Positions 9,297-15,121 of a stretch of 17,122 nt of DNA are shown piece after piece. The position numbers and the translations under genes were made by a program. The stretch covers positions 1 through 17,122 of the forward strand of contig CAYLNH010000149.1 in the NCBI GenBank assembly GCA_964384625.1, read 5' to 3'. The notes below the pieces were generated by a model. It was not told the DNA's origin. It made no database searches and was given only the letters and a program-made list of their open reading frames with translations. The DNA is from CAYLNH01 sp964384625. Its GTDB lineage: Bacteria > Verrucomicrobiota > Lentisphaeria > JABSQK01. The number at the start of each line of letters is the position of its first letter. Position 1 is the stretch's first letter.

Positions 9297-9302
9297 AGGA
9301 AG
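9297..9302 (+). promoter_or_regulatory. Ribosome binding site fixing the start of the first pseudopilin
   Basis: AGGAAG lies nine bases before ATG 9312. The frame is open further upstream to a TTG at 9246, but that extension runs through the hairpin repeats and would bury the prepilin leader, so ATG 9312 is preferred. Confidence 0.7.
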
Positions 9303-9311
9303 AAAACAACG

Positions 9312-10064
9312 ATGAGAACGCGTCGAAATCCTTTCACGCTCATTGAGCTATTGGTGGTCATTTCCATCATGGCGGTGCTGGCGGCGTTGCTGCTGCCGGT
9401 GTTGGCGCAGTCGCGGGAGTCCGCCCGCCGGGCGGTGTGCATCGGCAATGAGCGCCAGATCGGTCTGGCGCTGCATATGTACATCGACGACTTCAACGGC
9501 CGCTTCCCGCCGCAGGCGGTGTTCCGGCCGTGGGAGGGCAGCGGCTACGAGCCCTGCAACGACCGCATCAGCCGGACCGCACGACTGCATCGCGAGGGCT
9601 ACCTGACCGCGCCGCAGGTCTGGTTCTGCCCCAGCGGCGTCTGGAAGGGCGATCACTGGTTACGCACCATGGAGACCCTTGAGGGCCGATTGACGACGCC
9701 GGCGCATGCCGACTGTCCGCACACGCGCATGGGCTATCCCGGCAACCCCAACAACGGCGGTCGCAAGGGCCTGCCAGGCGCCGTCTGGAAAACCAACAAG
9801 CACGGCTACGGCGCGTCCGAGCTCATCTTCACGGGCTGCGGCTACAACGTCGGCGGCTACAGCACGCACACCCGCGGCAGTTACAATACGCTGATCGACG
9901 GCGTCAACGCCCTGTTGGTCGACGGTTCGGTCCACTGGTTCGCCAACCAATCGCCGACCATCTACTGCTTCTTCAACGACCACTATTCGGTGACCAACAC
10001 CATCGACCGCTCCATGTGGGAATACGTCTACCGCGGCGGCGGCTTCACTGACACCAGAAACTGA
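9312..10064 (+). CDS. Type II secretion / type IV pilin-like (pseudopilin) protein with prepilin leader
   Basis: A 250-residue protein starting MRTRRNPFTLIELLVVISI. A short basic leader precedes FTLIELL with the conserved Glu at +5, and a hydrophobic helix runs to about residue 36: the class III signal cut and N-methylated by a prepilin peptidase. The residue before the Phe is Pro, not the usual Gly. The helix is followed by SRESARRAVCIGNERQIGLAL, typical of the PVC-type pseudopilin family, and the C-terminus carries the conserved 'GVNALLVDGSVHWF' (the DG motif of that family; the distal His is absent). It probably assembles in a periplasmic pseudopilus or is exposed at the surface. A second member follows 102 bp later and a GspE-type ATPase lies 2.5 kb downstream. 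The stop is a double TGA-TAA. Confidence 0.9.
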   Translation: MRTRRNPFTLIELLVVISIMAVLAALLLPVLAQSRESARRAVCIGNERQIGLALHMYIDDFNGRFPPQAVFRPWEGSGYEPCNDRISRTARLHREGYLTAPQVWFCPSGVWKGDHWLRTMETLEGRLTTPAHADCPHTRMGYPGNPNNGGRKGLPGAVWKTNKHGYGASELIFTGCGYNVGGYSTHTRGSYNTLIDGVNALLVDGSVHWFANQSPTIYCFFNDHYSVTNTIDRSMWEYVYRGGGFTDTRN

Positions 10065-10155
10065 TAAGCCTGCCTACAACAGGAAGAAGGAATGGCAAAA
10101 CCAGCCATATTACGGTATATTGCTATGTGTCGCCTAAAAGCACATGATATCACCC

Positions 10156-10160
10156 GGAGG
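10156..10160 (+). promoter_or_regulatory. Strong ribosome binding site deciding the start of the second pseudopilin
   Basis: GGAGG lies six bases before ATG 10167. The frame is also open from ATG 10092 (with AGGAAG nearby), which would add 25 residues; the stronger site and the normal leader length favour 10167. Confidence 0.7.
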
Positions 10161-10166
10161 TCTGAA

Positions 10167-11036
10167 ATGTTTCAAGATCGGCATCAACGTTCGTTCACGC
10201 TGATCGAGTTGCTGGTCGTTGTCGCCATCATCGGCATCCTGGCGGCAATGCTGCTGCCGGTGCTCAGCCGCGCCCGAGAGAAGGCGCGGCAGGCGCTTTG
10301 CGTCAGCAATCAACGTCAACAGGTGATCGCGATCCTGATGGACGCCGAAGACAACGACGACGCCTATGTCCCCGGCGTGGTCCGAGCCGGCAATCACAAT
10401 ACGCAGTTCAGCGGCAACTATCTGATTGACGGCTACACCCCGCACGCCGGCTTCGGCAATGCAGTCCATGACTACAGCGTCAGTTATGGCGTTTGGTATC
10501 ACTGGTACTTGATGAACGACGGCTACATGGTGGGCGAAGCCGACCTCTTTCGCTGCCCGTCCGACCGACGGGCTTCCGCCGCCACCTGTGCCGACCCCTC
10601 CCGCAACTGGCCGCCCGCCGACGTTCTCTACGACCTGACTTCCTGGGGCCGCAGCAGCTACATGATGAATTTTCATTTCTCCAGTTCCGGCGGCGGGGGC
10701 AGCGGCCAGCGACCAACCGATAACTACCTGAACACAGCGTCGTCCGGCGCCCAGGCCGATGAACTGCCGGCCGTTCTTGAAATCCGCAGCTGCAACGGGG
10801 GGCTGTTCGGCTTCTGTGACGGCGAATGGACGGAGAGCCATCCGCCGACGTATCCCCTGCGCAATCACGACAAACATGTGGCGTTGGAGTACGAGTGCAG
10901 TTCTGGCAAGCCTTGGGCGCGGGCGGACATGGCCGGCTACGGCATGAACATCGGCTTTCTCGACGGCCATGCGGAGATGGTAAAAAACACCCAGGCCCTG
11001 GTCAACAGCGGCGCCCTCAGTACCGGCGGCTGGTAG
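10167..11036 (+). CDS. Type II secretion / type IV pilin-like (pseudopilin) protein with prepilin leader
   Basis: A 289-residue protein. The leader MFQDRHQRS precedes FTLIELLVVVAIIGILAAML; the -1 residue is Ser instead of Gly, and Glu at +5 is kept. The hydrophobic helix spans about residues 10-32, followed by LSRAREKARQALCVSNQRQQ. The family's helix-to-domain junction and the C-terminal motif GMNIGFLDGHAEM are clear. The middle domain contains CPSDRRA and a YSVSYG-type region, as in PVC pseudopilins in which a cysteine-containing 'FxCPSD' motif is common. A Gly/Ser-rich loop (SSSGGGGSG) lies near residue 170. It is in tandem with the 9312-10064 gene and probably works with it in a pseudopilus or secretion apparatus. 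It converges with the mazF-type gene, leaving only 41 bp between the two stops. Confidence 0.9.
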   Translation: MFQDRHQRSFTLIELLVVVAIIGILAAMLLPVLSRAREKARQALCVSNQRQQVIAILMDAEDNDDAYVPGVVRAGNHNTQFSGNYLIDGYTPHAGFGNAVHDYSVSYGVWYHWYLMNDGYMVGEADLFRCPSDRRASAATCADPSRNWPPADVLYDLTSWGRSSYMMNFHFSSSGGGGSGQRPTDNYLNTASSGAQADELPAVLEIRSCNGGLFGFCDGEWTESHPPTYPLRNHDKHVALEYECSSGKPWARADMAGYGMNIGFLDGHAEMVKNTQALVNSGALSTGGW

Positions 11037-11077
11037 CGGCTGCAACGGCTCGGCGGCAAGCAACAAACGACTCCGTT

Positions 11078-11413
11078 TCAACCGGGAGCAATGCATCCCG
11101 CCGCAATCCCCAGGGCCCGGCAGACATCCCGCATATTCTCGGACGAGACACTGCCCAACCGCCGTTTCAGTTTCCCTTTGTCCACAGTTTGAACATGGTC
11201 CAGGTTGATTGCGGAGTCCTGCTTCAGCCCTGCGTCGATACCGACGACGACTTCGCTGGGAACACCGTGAATCGTTGACGTGATCGGAGTAACCATGACG
11301 GTGTTGAGCAACCGAATCACCTCGGCCCTCGTCAGCACAACCACAGGCCGCTGCTTGTCCCGCCGACCGAACTTGTACATCCAGACATCACCGCGTTCTG
11401 TTCGGGTGGCCAT
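11078..11413 (-). CDS. mazF: MazF/PemK-family mRNA interferase toxin
   Basis: A 111-residue protein starting MATRTERGDVWMYKFG. It shows the order of motifs typical of the MazF/PemK fold: RGDVW at the start, KQRPVVVLTRAEV, the central strand VMVTPITST, then KQDSAINLDHVQTVDKGKL near the C-terminus. Family members cleave single-stranded RNA at short sequences and are held inactive by a co-expressed antitoxin. The ATG at 11413 is preferred because AGGAGG lies four bases upstream on this strand (11418-11423); the frame is open six codons further. The start lies inside the 3' part of the upstream antitoxin gene, implying translational coupling. That antitoxin is frameshifted (see the next entry), while the toxin shows no obvious defect. 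Which RNA site it cuts cannot be read from the sequence. Confidence 0.9.
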   Translation of the reverse strand: MATRTERGDVWMYKFGRRDKQRPVVVLTRAEVIRLLNTVMVTPITSTIHGVPSEVVVGIDAGLKQDSAINLDHVQTVDKGKLKRRLGSVSSENMRDVCRALGIAAGCIAPG

Positions 11414-11630
11414 TCGCCCTCCTCGTCCCAACCGCTGAGCTCTTCCGCAATCCCGTCGGCGTCACTGCAGGCGGCTTGGTACTGGGCCGCAACCTGCTCA
11501 CTCCGGCGCCGCCGCAGGTACTCCTTCGCCGCCCGGCGCAAGACTGCAGACCGGCCGTCCGCCGGACTTCGTCATTTGCATCCAGAACCGCCGGCAACTC
11601 TTCGTCGATCGTACTCTGTATGGTTTCCAT
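11332..11630 (-). pseudogene. Frameshifted ribbon-helix-helix antitoxin of the MazF-type toxin
   Basis: Two overlapping minus-strand frames together make one plausible antitoxin. The first (from ATG 11630) reads METIQSTIDEELPAVLDAND then EVRR, a typical ribbon-helix-helix strand and helix. It then turns into nonsense. The next frame, from about 11553, continues GRSAVLRRAAKEYLRRRRSE and then QVAAQYQAA..., ending EELSGWDEEGEWPPEQ and running on to a TGA at 11332. The join falls near 11553-11558 and is best explained by one missing base in an ACN Thr codon (…RRT-GRSAVL…). Such antitoxins bind their own promoter and cap the toxin. The 3' part overlaps the toxin start by about 80 bp. It may be a true pseudogene, a base-calling error or, less likely, programmed frameshifting. 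The start lies only 13 bp from the inverted-repeat element at 11643. Confidence 0.75.
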
Positions 11631-11639
11631 GTGGATGAT
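11620..11639. repeat. Left copy of a diverged ~20-bp direct repeat flanking the 11643-11900 element
   Basis: ATGGTTTCCATGTGGATGAT here matches ATGGTTTTCCATGTCAATGAT at 11900-11920, differing by one inserted T and a GG/CA change. The copy contains the antitoxin start codon (minus strand, 11628-11630) and a small dyad ATGG-TTT-CCAT. It may be an old target duplication, or a duplicated toxin-antitoxin operator. Confidence 0.5.
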
Positions 11640-11642
11640 GTA

Positions 11643-11900
11643 TAGCTACACCCGCCGCGAAAAGGGTGCAGGATCGTGTTTCTGCGTTCCGAGAAGAAGC
11701 CCCAAGCTCAGCTTGGGGAGTATCTATACCCCCTTCAGTTCAACCGGCACACCAGAAACCCCGCCGTTTGCTCCGGCATTGGCAAACATTTTGCCAATGC
11801 CGGAGCAAAGGGCGGGGGAGTCGTGGCGAAAGCAAAACTGAAGGGAGGCTGACACTCCCCCGGCACAGCCGGGGGGATCTTTTCGCGCGGGGTGTAGCTA
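11643..11900. mobile_element. 258-bp MITE-like element with terminal inverted repeats and three internal hairpin arms
   Basis: The left end TAGCTACACCCGCCGCGAAA and the reverse complement of the right end, TAGCTACACCCCGCGCGAAA, match closely over about 24 bases, making terminal inverted repeats. Inside are three further dyads. Arm A is CCCCAAGC-TCA-GCTTGGGG (11700-11718). A 10-bp stem pairs CCCTTCAGTT (11731-11740) with AACTGAAGGG (11836-11845) and encloses a long hairpin (11759-11817). Arm C is CCCCCGGC-ACA-GCCGGGGG (11857-11875). With the ends paired as a base stem, the whole can fold as a cloverleaf. No transposase or other gene is recognised inside. It is most likely a non-autonomous mobile element moved by an enzyme encoded elsewhere; a structured RNA is the alternative. 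Confidence 0.65.
11759..11817. repeat. Long near-perfect hairpin at the centre of the 11643-11900 element
   Basis: TTTGCTCCGGCATTGGCAAA at 11767-11786 is followed by the loop CAT and its exact reverse complement at 11790-11809. One G-G mismatch and a further 7 pairs (CCCCGCC with GGCGGGG) extend it to 27 of 28 paired positions. It is far stronger than a normal terminator, and no T-tract follows. Confidence 0.9.
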
Positions 11901-11920
11901 TGGTTTTCCATGTCAATGAT
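11900..11920. repeat. Right copy of the diverged ~20-bp direct repeat
   Basis: ATGGTTTTCCATGTCAATGAT lies immediately after the right terminus of the inverted-repeat element and resembles 11620-11639. The dyad ATGG-TTTT-CCAT is kept. From here to the next gene (12044) nothing else is recognised apart from that gene's ribosome binding site. Confidence 0.5.
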
Positions 11921-12043
11921 CCCGGGAGCCCCCGGCTGAGAAAGTCGCGATTGCGCTCTTGGAGTTTGACGAAAGCTGCACTAGCGTAGCAGTGTGGGGA
12001 CCGGAACAGAGGCCACGGTCCGGAGTTGGAAGAGAGTCGACAT

Positions 12044-12364
12044 ATGGAGTGGTATACGTTGGAGTTGTCGACGTTGGTCGACGAACACGGTCAGAGCGAG
12101 TTCTCGGTATTCTGCAGCCAGTTTGACGCGGTCTACCGGCTGGCGAACTGCCCGGAGGACATGGGACTGCTGGTCGGCGAATGGGATACGGGATTGGGAG
12201 CGGCCCCGAGTGCCCGAGTCTACGTGTCGCCGGGGTCACTGCCCTACGCCCTGGGGCTGTTGCTGCAGTACCATTGCCAGATCTGCCCGCAACCGCCCCG
12301 GCCGCCGTTGATCCATGTCGTCGGTTTGACCAGGAGCAAGCGGCGGCTGACGCGCTCGGCTTAG
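12044..12364 (+). CDS. Small protein of unknown function ending in an element terminus
   Basis: A 106-residue protein starting MEWYTLELSTLVDEHGQSEF. Not recognised. The codons are G/C-rich at the third position like the neighbouring genes, and GGAAGAGAG (12028-12036) lies seven bases before the ATG, so it is probably real. It is acidic in the first half, with three cysteines in the middle and later part (including QYHCQICPQ), and it ends in a basic tail (TRSKRRLTRSA). No signal peptide or membrane span is clear. The TAG stop is the first three bases of a repeat matching the left end of the 258-bp element (12362 onward), so the natural C-terminus may have been replaced by insertion or recombination. 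The frame is open to a TTG at 12026, which is less likely as a start. Confidence 0.55.
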   Translation: MEWYTLELSTLVDEHGQSEFSVFCSQFDAVYRLANCPEDMGLLVGEWDTGLGAAPSARVYVSPGSLPYALGLLLQYHCQICPQPPRPPLIHVVGLTRSKRRLTRSA

Positions 12365-12394
12365 CTACACCCACCGCGAAAAGGGTGCGGGATC
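12362..12394 (+). repeat. Third copy of the 258-bp element's terminus (solo end)
   Basis: TAGCTACACCCACCGCGAAA followed by AGGGTGCGGGATC matches 11643-11675 at all but two positions and in the same orientation. It is inverted relative to the right terminus at 11877-11900. The pair of direct copies brackets a 0.7-kb segment holding the 258-bp element and the small unknown gene. Confidence 0.75.
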
Positions 12395-12395
12395 G

Positions 12396-12415
12396 GGTTG
12401 CTGTAGTGAGCAACC
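12396..12415 (+). other. Perfect hairpin next to the solo element end
   Basis: GGTTGCT-GTAGTG-AGCAACC forms a 7-bp stem with a 6-nt loop, 126 bp before the ATPase start codon. It could be a weak terminator after the small unknown gene, or a remnant hairpin arm of a decayed element. The remaining bases up to 12541 show only the next gene's ribosome binding site. Confidence 0.4.
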
Positions 12416-12541
12416 ACCGCCGCAGCGCCCGGAAATGCCCGACAAAACAGATATACGCGCCGGCGCCCCTTGGTGTCTTGGCAAGCGACGGATTGCGGTT
12501 ATGGTTCTTTTGTGCCTCGGGAGCAGTAATCGGAGATTGTT

Positions 12542-14569
12542 ATGCAGGACAAGCAGGCCGCTGGGGACAAGGCGGCGAAACGGGGATTCTACGAGTTGCT
12601 GAAACAGGACGTCTCCTGGAAGGCAATCAAAGACGTCATGACCTACGAGATCCCGATCTTCGGCGAAGCATCGGACGACGACATTGCCGAGGTCCTGGTG
12701 CAGCAGGGCTACGTTTCCCATGAACAACTCGAGGAACTCAAGACGCACAGCGATGTGATCGGCGATTCGGTTGGTCAGGCACTGGTCGACCGGGACATCA
12801 TCACGGCCGACCAGCTGCGTGACGCGAAGGAATTGAAGGAGGCAACCGGACAGCCGCTGTACCGCGCCTTGATGCACCTGAAACTGGCGGTACCCCAGGA
12901 CCTGGTGGACGTCTTGACGGCGCCGATTCAGCTGCCTTTCGGCAACCGCGTGGACGACGAGTTCACCCGTTGGATCATCAGCAACGGCATCGCTACGGAG
13001 GAGCGCCTGGACGAAGCCTGGCGGGAAAGCCGGGAACGCGGCGAGGAGTTCCGGAACCACCTGCTGCAGGTTGGCATCCTCAGCGAGGAAGAATACGCCA
13101 AAGCCGTTGCCCACGAAGCAGACGTGCCGTTTGACGACCTGAGCGGCGTGTACGATATCCCCGACAAACTGACCCACATGCTTCCCGCGTTTCTGTTACG
13201 ACGACACCGGGCGCTGCCGTACAAACTGGAGGACAACAAGCTCTTCATTGCGTTCCCGGAATCGCACAATGTACGGGATTTCGAGAAGCTCGGGCTGATG
13301 CTCAACTTCGAGACGCAGCCGGTCATCGCGCCGCAGAGCACCCACGCCGAGTTGGTGGCAACCTATCTGCCGAAAGACTCTGAGGCCGCGACCTCGGAGA
13401 TCCTGCCGGACGACGGTCCAGTGCAGCCGGCGGTCGAACTGTTGACCGCGATCCTGCGGGGGCTGGTCCGCAGCACCGGCACGGATGTGCATATCGAGCC
13501 CCAGCGCGAATCGATACGCGTCCGCTATCGGATTGACGGTATTCTGCATGACGTCATGACGCTGACCCCGGATACCGCCCACCGGGTGGTTTCCCGCGTG
13601 AAGTCTCTGGCGCAGATGGACATTGCTCAGCGCCACCTGCCGCAGGACGGCCATGTGGTTCTCCCGGTACTCGATCGTCCCCGCAACTTCCGCATTGCCA
13701 CCATCCCGACGGTGGACGGCGAGAAACTTGCCATCCGGCTGGTGCAGTCCGATCTGGCCTTCAGCAGTTTCGGGCAGCTCGGCATGAACGCCGAACAGCA
13801 GGAGCTGGTCGACGAGATCCTGGCGATGCCGAACGGGCTGGTGCTGGCCGGCGGCCCGGTCGGCAGCGGCAAGACCACGACGCTCTATTCGTTCCTCAAC
13901 TCGATGGACTGTTTCGCCGGCAACGTGGTGACGATCGAGGACCCGGTAGAATACGAACTGGCCGGCGTGACGCAGATCCAGGTGAATGCCCGGCGGGACT
14001 TGACCTTTGCCGTCGGGCTGCGCGCCATCCTGCGACAGGATCCGGATGTGATCATGGTCGGCGAGATCCGCGACGACGAGACCGCCGAGATCGCGGTCCG
14101 CGCCGCGATGACCGGTTCTCTGGTACTTTCGTCGATGCATGCGAACTCAGCGACGACGGCGATCTACTCACTGATCCAGCTTGGCGTCCGCCCGTATATG
14201 GTGGGGCTGGCCACCAGCGGCATTATCTTTCAGCGTCTGGCCCGGCGGGTCTGCAACTTTTGCCGCGAGGCCTATCCGGCGACGGCGGCGGACCGGCTTG
14301 AACTGGAAGCCGGCCCGGACGAAGAACTGATGATCTGCCGCGGCACGGGCTGTGCGAAGTGCCTGCACACCGGCTATCACGGGCGCACCGGGGTCTTCGA
14401 GATTCTCAAGCTCAATGACCAGTACCGCGAGGCGATTGCCGCGGAACCGTCGCTGACAAATCTTGCCGAAGCCGCGGCGGAAGCGAAGATGATCTCGCTC
14501 CGCGAGCACGCCGCCCAGCTGGTCCGCAAAGGCGTCATCTCCATCGAAGAGATGACCCGCATCCTGTAG
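12542..14569 (+). CDS. GspE/PilB-family secretion or pilus assembly ATPase
   Basis: A 675-residue protein that would power assembly of a pseudopilus or type IV pilus at the cytoplasmic face of the inner membrane. The N-terminal ~280 residues contain repeated helical GspE-N/MshEN-like units (VLVQQGYVSHEQLEELK; LLQVGILSEEEYAKAVA), more than usual. The catalytic part shows DVHIEPQRESIRVRYRIDG, Walker A GPVGSGKTTT (about 437-446), Asp box TIEDPVEYEL (about 463), Walker B DPDVIMVGEIRDDE (about 500-513), and a His box TGSLVLSSMHANSA. A tetracysteine zinc site follows: CNFC near 571 and CAKC near 604. The Walker A Val (usually Thr) and the His-box Ser (usually His) are deviations. The start is fixed by GGAG six bases before the ATG. 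It lies near two pseudopilin genes. The sequence does not tell whether it belongs to a type II secretion system or a type IV pilus, so no symbol is given. Confidence 0.93.
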   Translation: MQDKQAAGDKAAKRGFYELLKQDVSWKAIKDVMTYEIPIFGEASDDDIAEVLVQQGYVSHEQLEELKTHSDVIGDSVGQALVDRDIITADQLRDAKELKEATGQPLYRALMHLKLAVPQDLVDVLTAPIQLPFGNRVDDEFTRWIISNGIATEERLDEAWRESRERGEEFRNHLLQVGILSEEEYAKAVAHEADVPFDDLSGVYDIPDKLTHMLPAFLLRRHRALPYKLEDNKLFIAFPESHNVRDFEKLGLMLNFETQPVIAPQSTHAELVATYLPKDSEAATSEILPDDGPVQPAVELLTAILRGLVRSTGTDVHIEPQRESIRVRYRIDGILHDVMTLTPDTAHRVVSRVKSLAQMDIAQRHLPQDGHVVLPVLDRPRNFRIATIPTVDGEKLAIRLVQSDLAFSSFGQLGMNAEQQELVDEILAMPNGLVLAGGPVGSGKTTTLYSFLNSMDCFAGNVVTIEDPVEYELAGVTQIQVNARRDLTFAVGLRAILRQDPDVIMVGEIRDDETAEIAVRAAMTGSLVLSSMHANSATTAIYSLIQLGVRPYMVGLATSGIIFQRLARRVCNFCREAYPATAADRLELEAGPDEELMICRGTGCAKCLHTGYHGRTGVFEILKLNDQYREAIAAEPSLTNLAEAAAEAKMISLREHAAQLVRKGVISIEEMTRIL

Positions 14570-14603
14570 CTGCAGCCGCCGCGGCGCGACTTGCGAGCCG
14601 GGC

Positions 14604-14625
14604 GCCAAGCCGGCGCCGGCTTGGC
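14604..14625 (+). terminator. 22-bp perfect palindrome after the ATPase gene (possible terminator)
   Basis: GCCAAGCCGGC followed directly by GCCGGCTTGGC is a perfect dyad starting 34 bp after the TAG stop. It would make a strong stem, but with a very tight loop and no immediate T-run; GGGTTTAAGGGATTCC comes later. It could equally be a protein-binding palindrome. Confidence 0.4.
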
Positions 14626-14731
14626 CGAATCTTCATCCGGGTTTAAGGGATTCCTTATTCATTTTCCGTCGACGGTCACCCCCGGCGATGTCCTATTGCG
14701 CGCGACCACGGGAAACACCTTGGCAGCGAAC

Positions 14732-14736
14732 GGAGG
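14732..14736 (+). promoter_or_regulatory. Ribosome binding site of a short membrane-protein gene
   Basis: GGAGG lies six bases before ATG 14743. This ideal spacing is the main reason the 57-codon frame is accepted as a gene. Confidence 0.75.
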
Positions 14737-14742
14737 ATTTCC

Positions 14743-14916
14743 ATGCGAATTGCAATCATCGCGGCGCTGATACTTGGCGCGGCATTTCTGATCAGCATCT
14801 TCAGAGGCGACATCCGCAAGCGGCTCGAGCAGCAGGATCGCCTGCATCGGCGCGAAGTGGCGACGCAAGTCAAACCCGAACCGGCGGCGCCCGCGACATC
14901 CCTGGCGGCCCGTTAA
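14743..14916 (+). CDS. 57-residue single-span membrane protein
   Basis: The protein starts MRIAIIAALILGAAFLISIF: one hydrophobic helix (about 3-20). A charged stretch follows (RGDIRKRLEQQDRLHRREVA, likely helical), then a Pro/Ala-rich tail (KPEPAAPATSLAAR). Positive charges just after the helix favour an N-out, C-in topology or an uncleaved anchor. A perfect GGAGG precedes the start and third codon positions are GC-rich, so it is probably real although very short. It sits 173 bp after the ATPase gene on the same strand and may be an accessory of the pilus or secretion machine, but no family is recognised. Confidence 0.6.
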   Translation: MRIAIIAALILGAAFLISIFRGDIRKRLEQQDRLHRREVATQVKPEPAAPATSLAAR

Positions 14917-15121
14917 GAGCCGTCGTCGGCCGATTGCCGCAGGCACCCCCTTCCGGGCTTTACGGCATCCTGCCCTATGCTGCAGCCACTGCCCGAATCC
15001 GGCCTTCGTCAAAAAGGGGCGCCATTGGATTGCTGCCCGCCGCGGGCCAGTCCTCCCATGCTTCGCTGCAGTGAGACAAGGGGACGGGAGCACCGGCGGC
15101 TGCGGTTGTTCTTACCGTGCT
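14917..15121. other. Gap between convergent genes, nothing clear
   Basis: About 205 bp between the short membrane-protein gene and the end of the transporter gene. It has one small dyad (GCCCG-CCG-CGGGC at 15035-15047). Read on the minus strand, this dyad is followed some 18 bases later by TTTTT, giving a weak candidate terminator for the transporter. No gene with a plausible start and codon bias is seen. Confidence 0.4.

Noticed and set aside
9100..9309. Arg-rich minus-strand frames across the gap before the first pseudopilin
   Set aside because: They arise from the repeated CGGCGGACCGCCG dyads and have no ribosome binding site; the repeat structure explains them better than coding.
11666..11989. 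107-codon + strand frame through the 258-bp element
   Set aside because: It spans the hairpins and the right terminus and is Arg/Ser-rich with no motif. A brief resemblance of MVFHVN to the start of REP-associated transposases is too short to count.
11643..12394. CRISPR array
   Set aside because: The repeated ends are only three, in mixed orientation and at unequal distances of hundreds of bases, so this is not an array of repeats and spacers.
13196..14140. 314-codon minus-strand frame opposite the ATPase gene
   Set aside because: The + strand carries all the GspE/PilB motifs; the antisense product is His- and Arg-rich without recognisable features.
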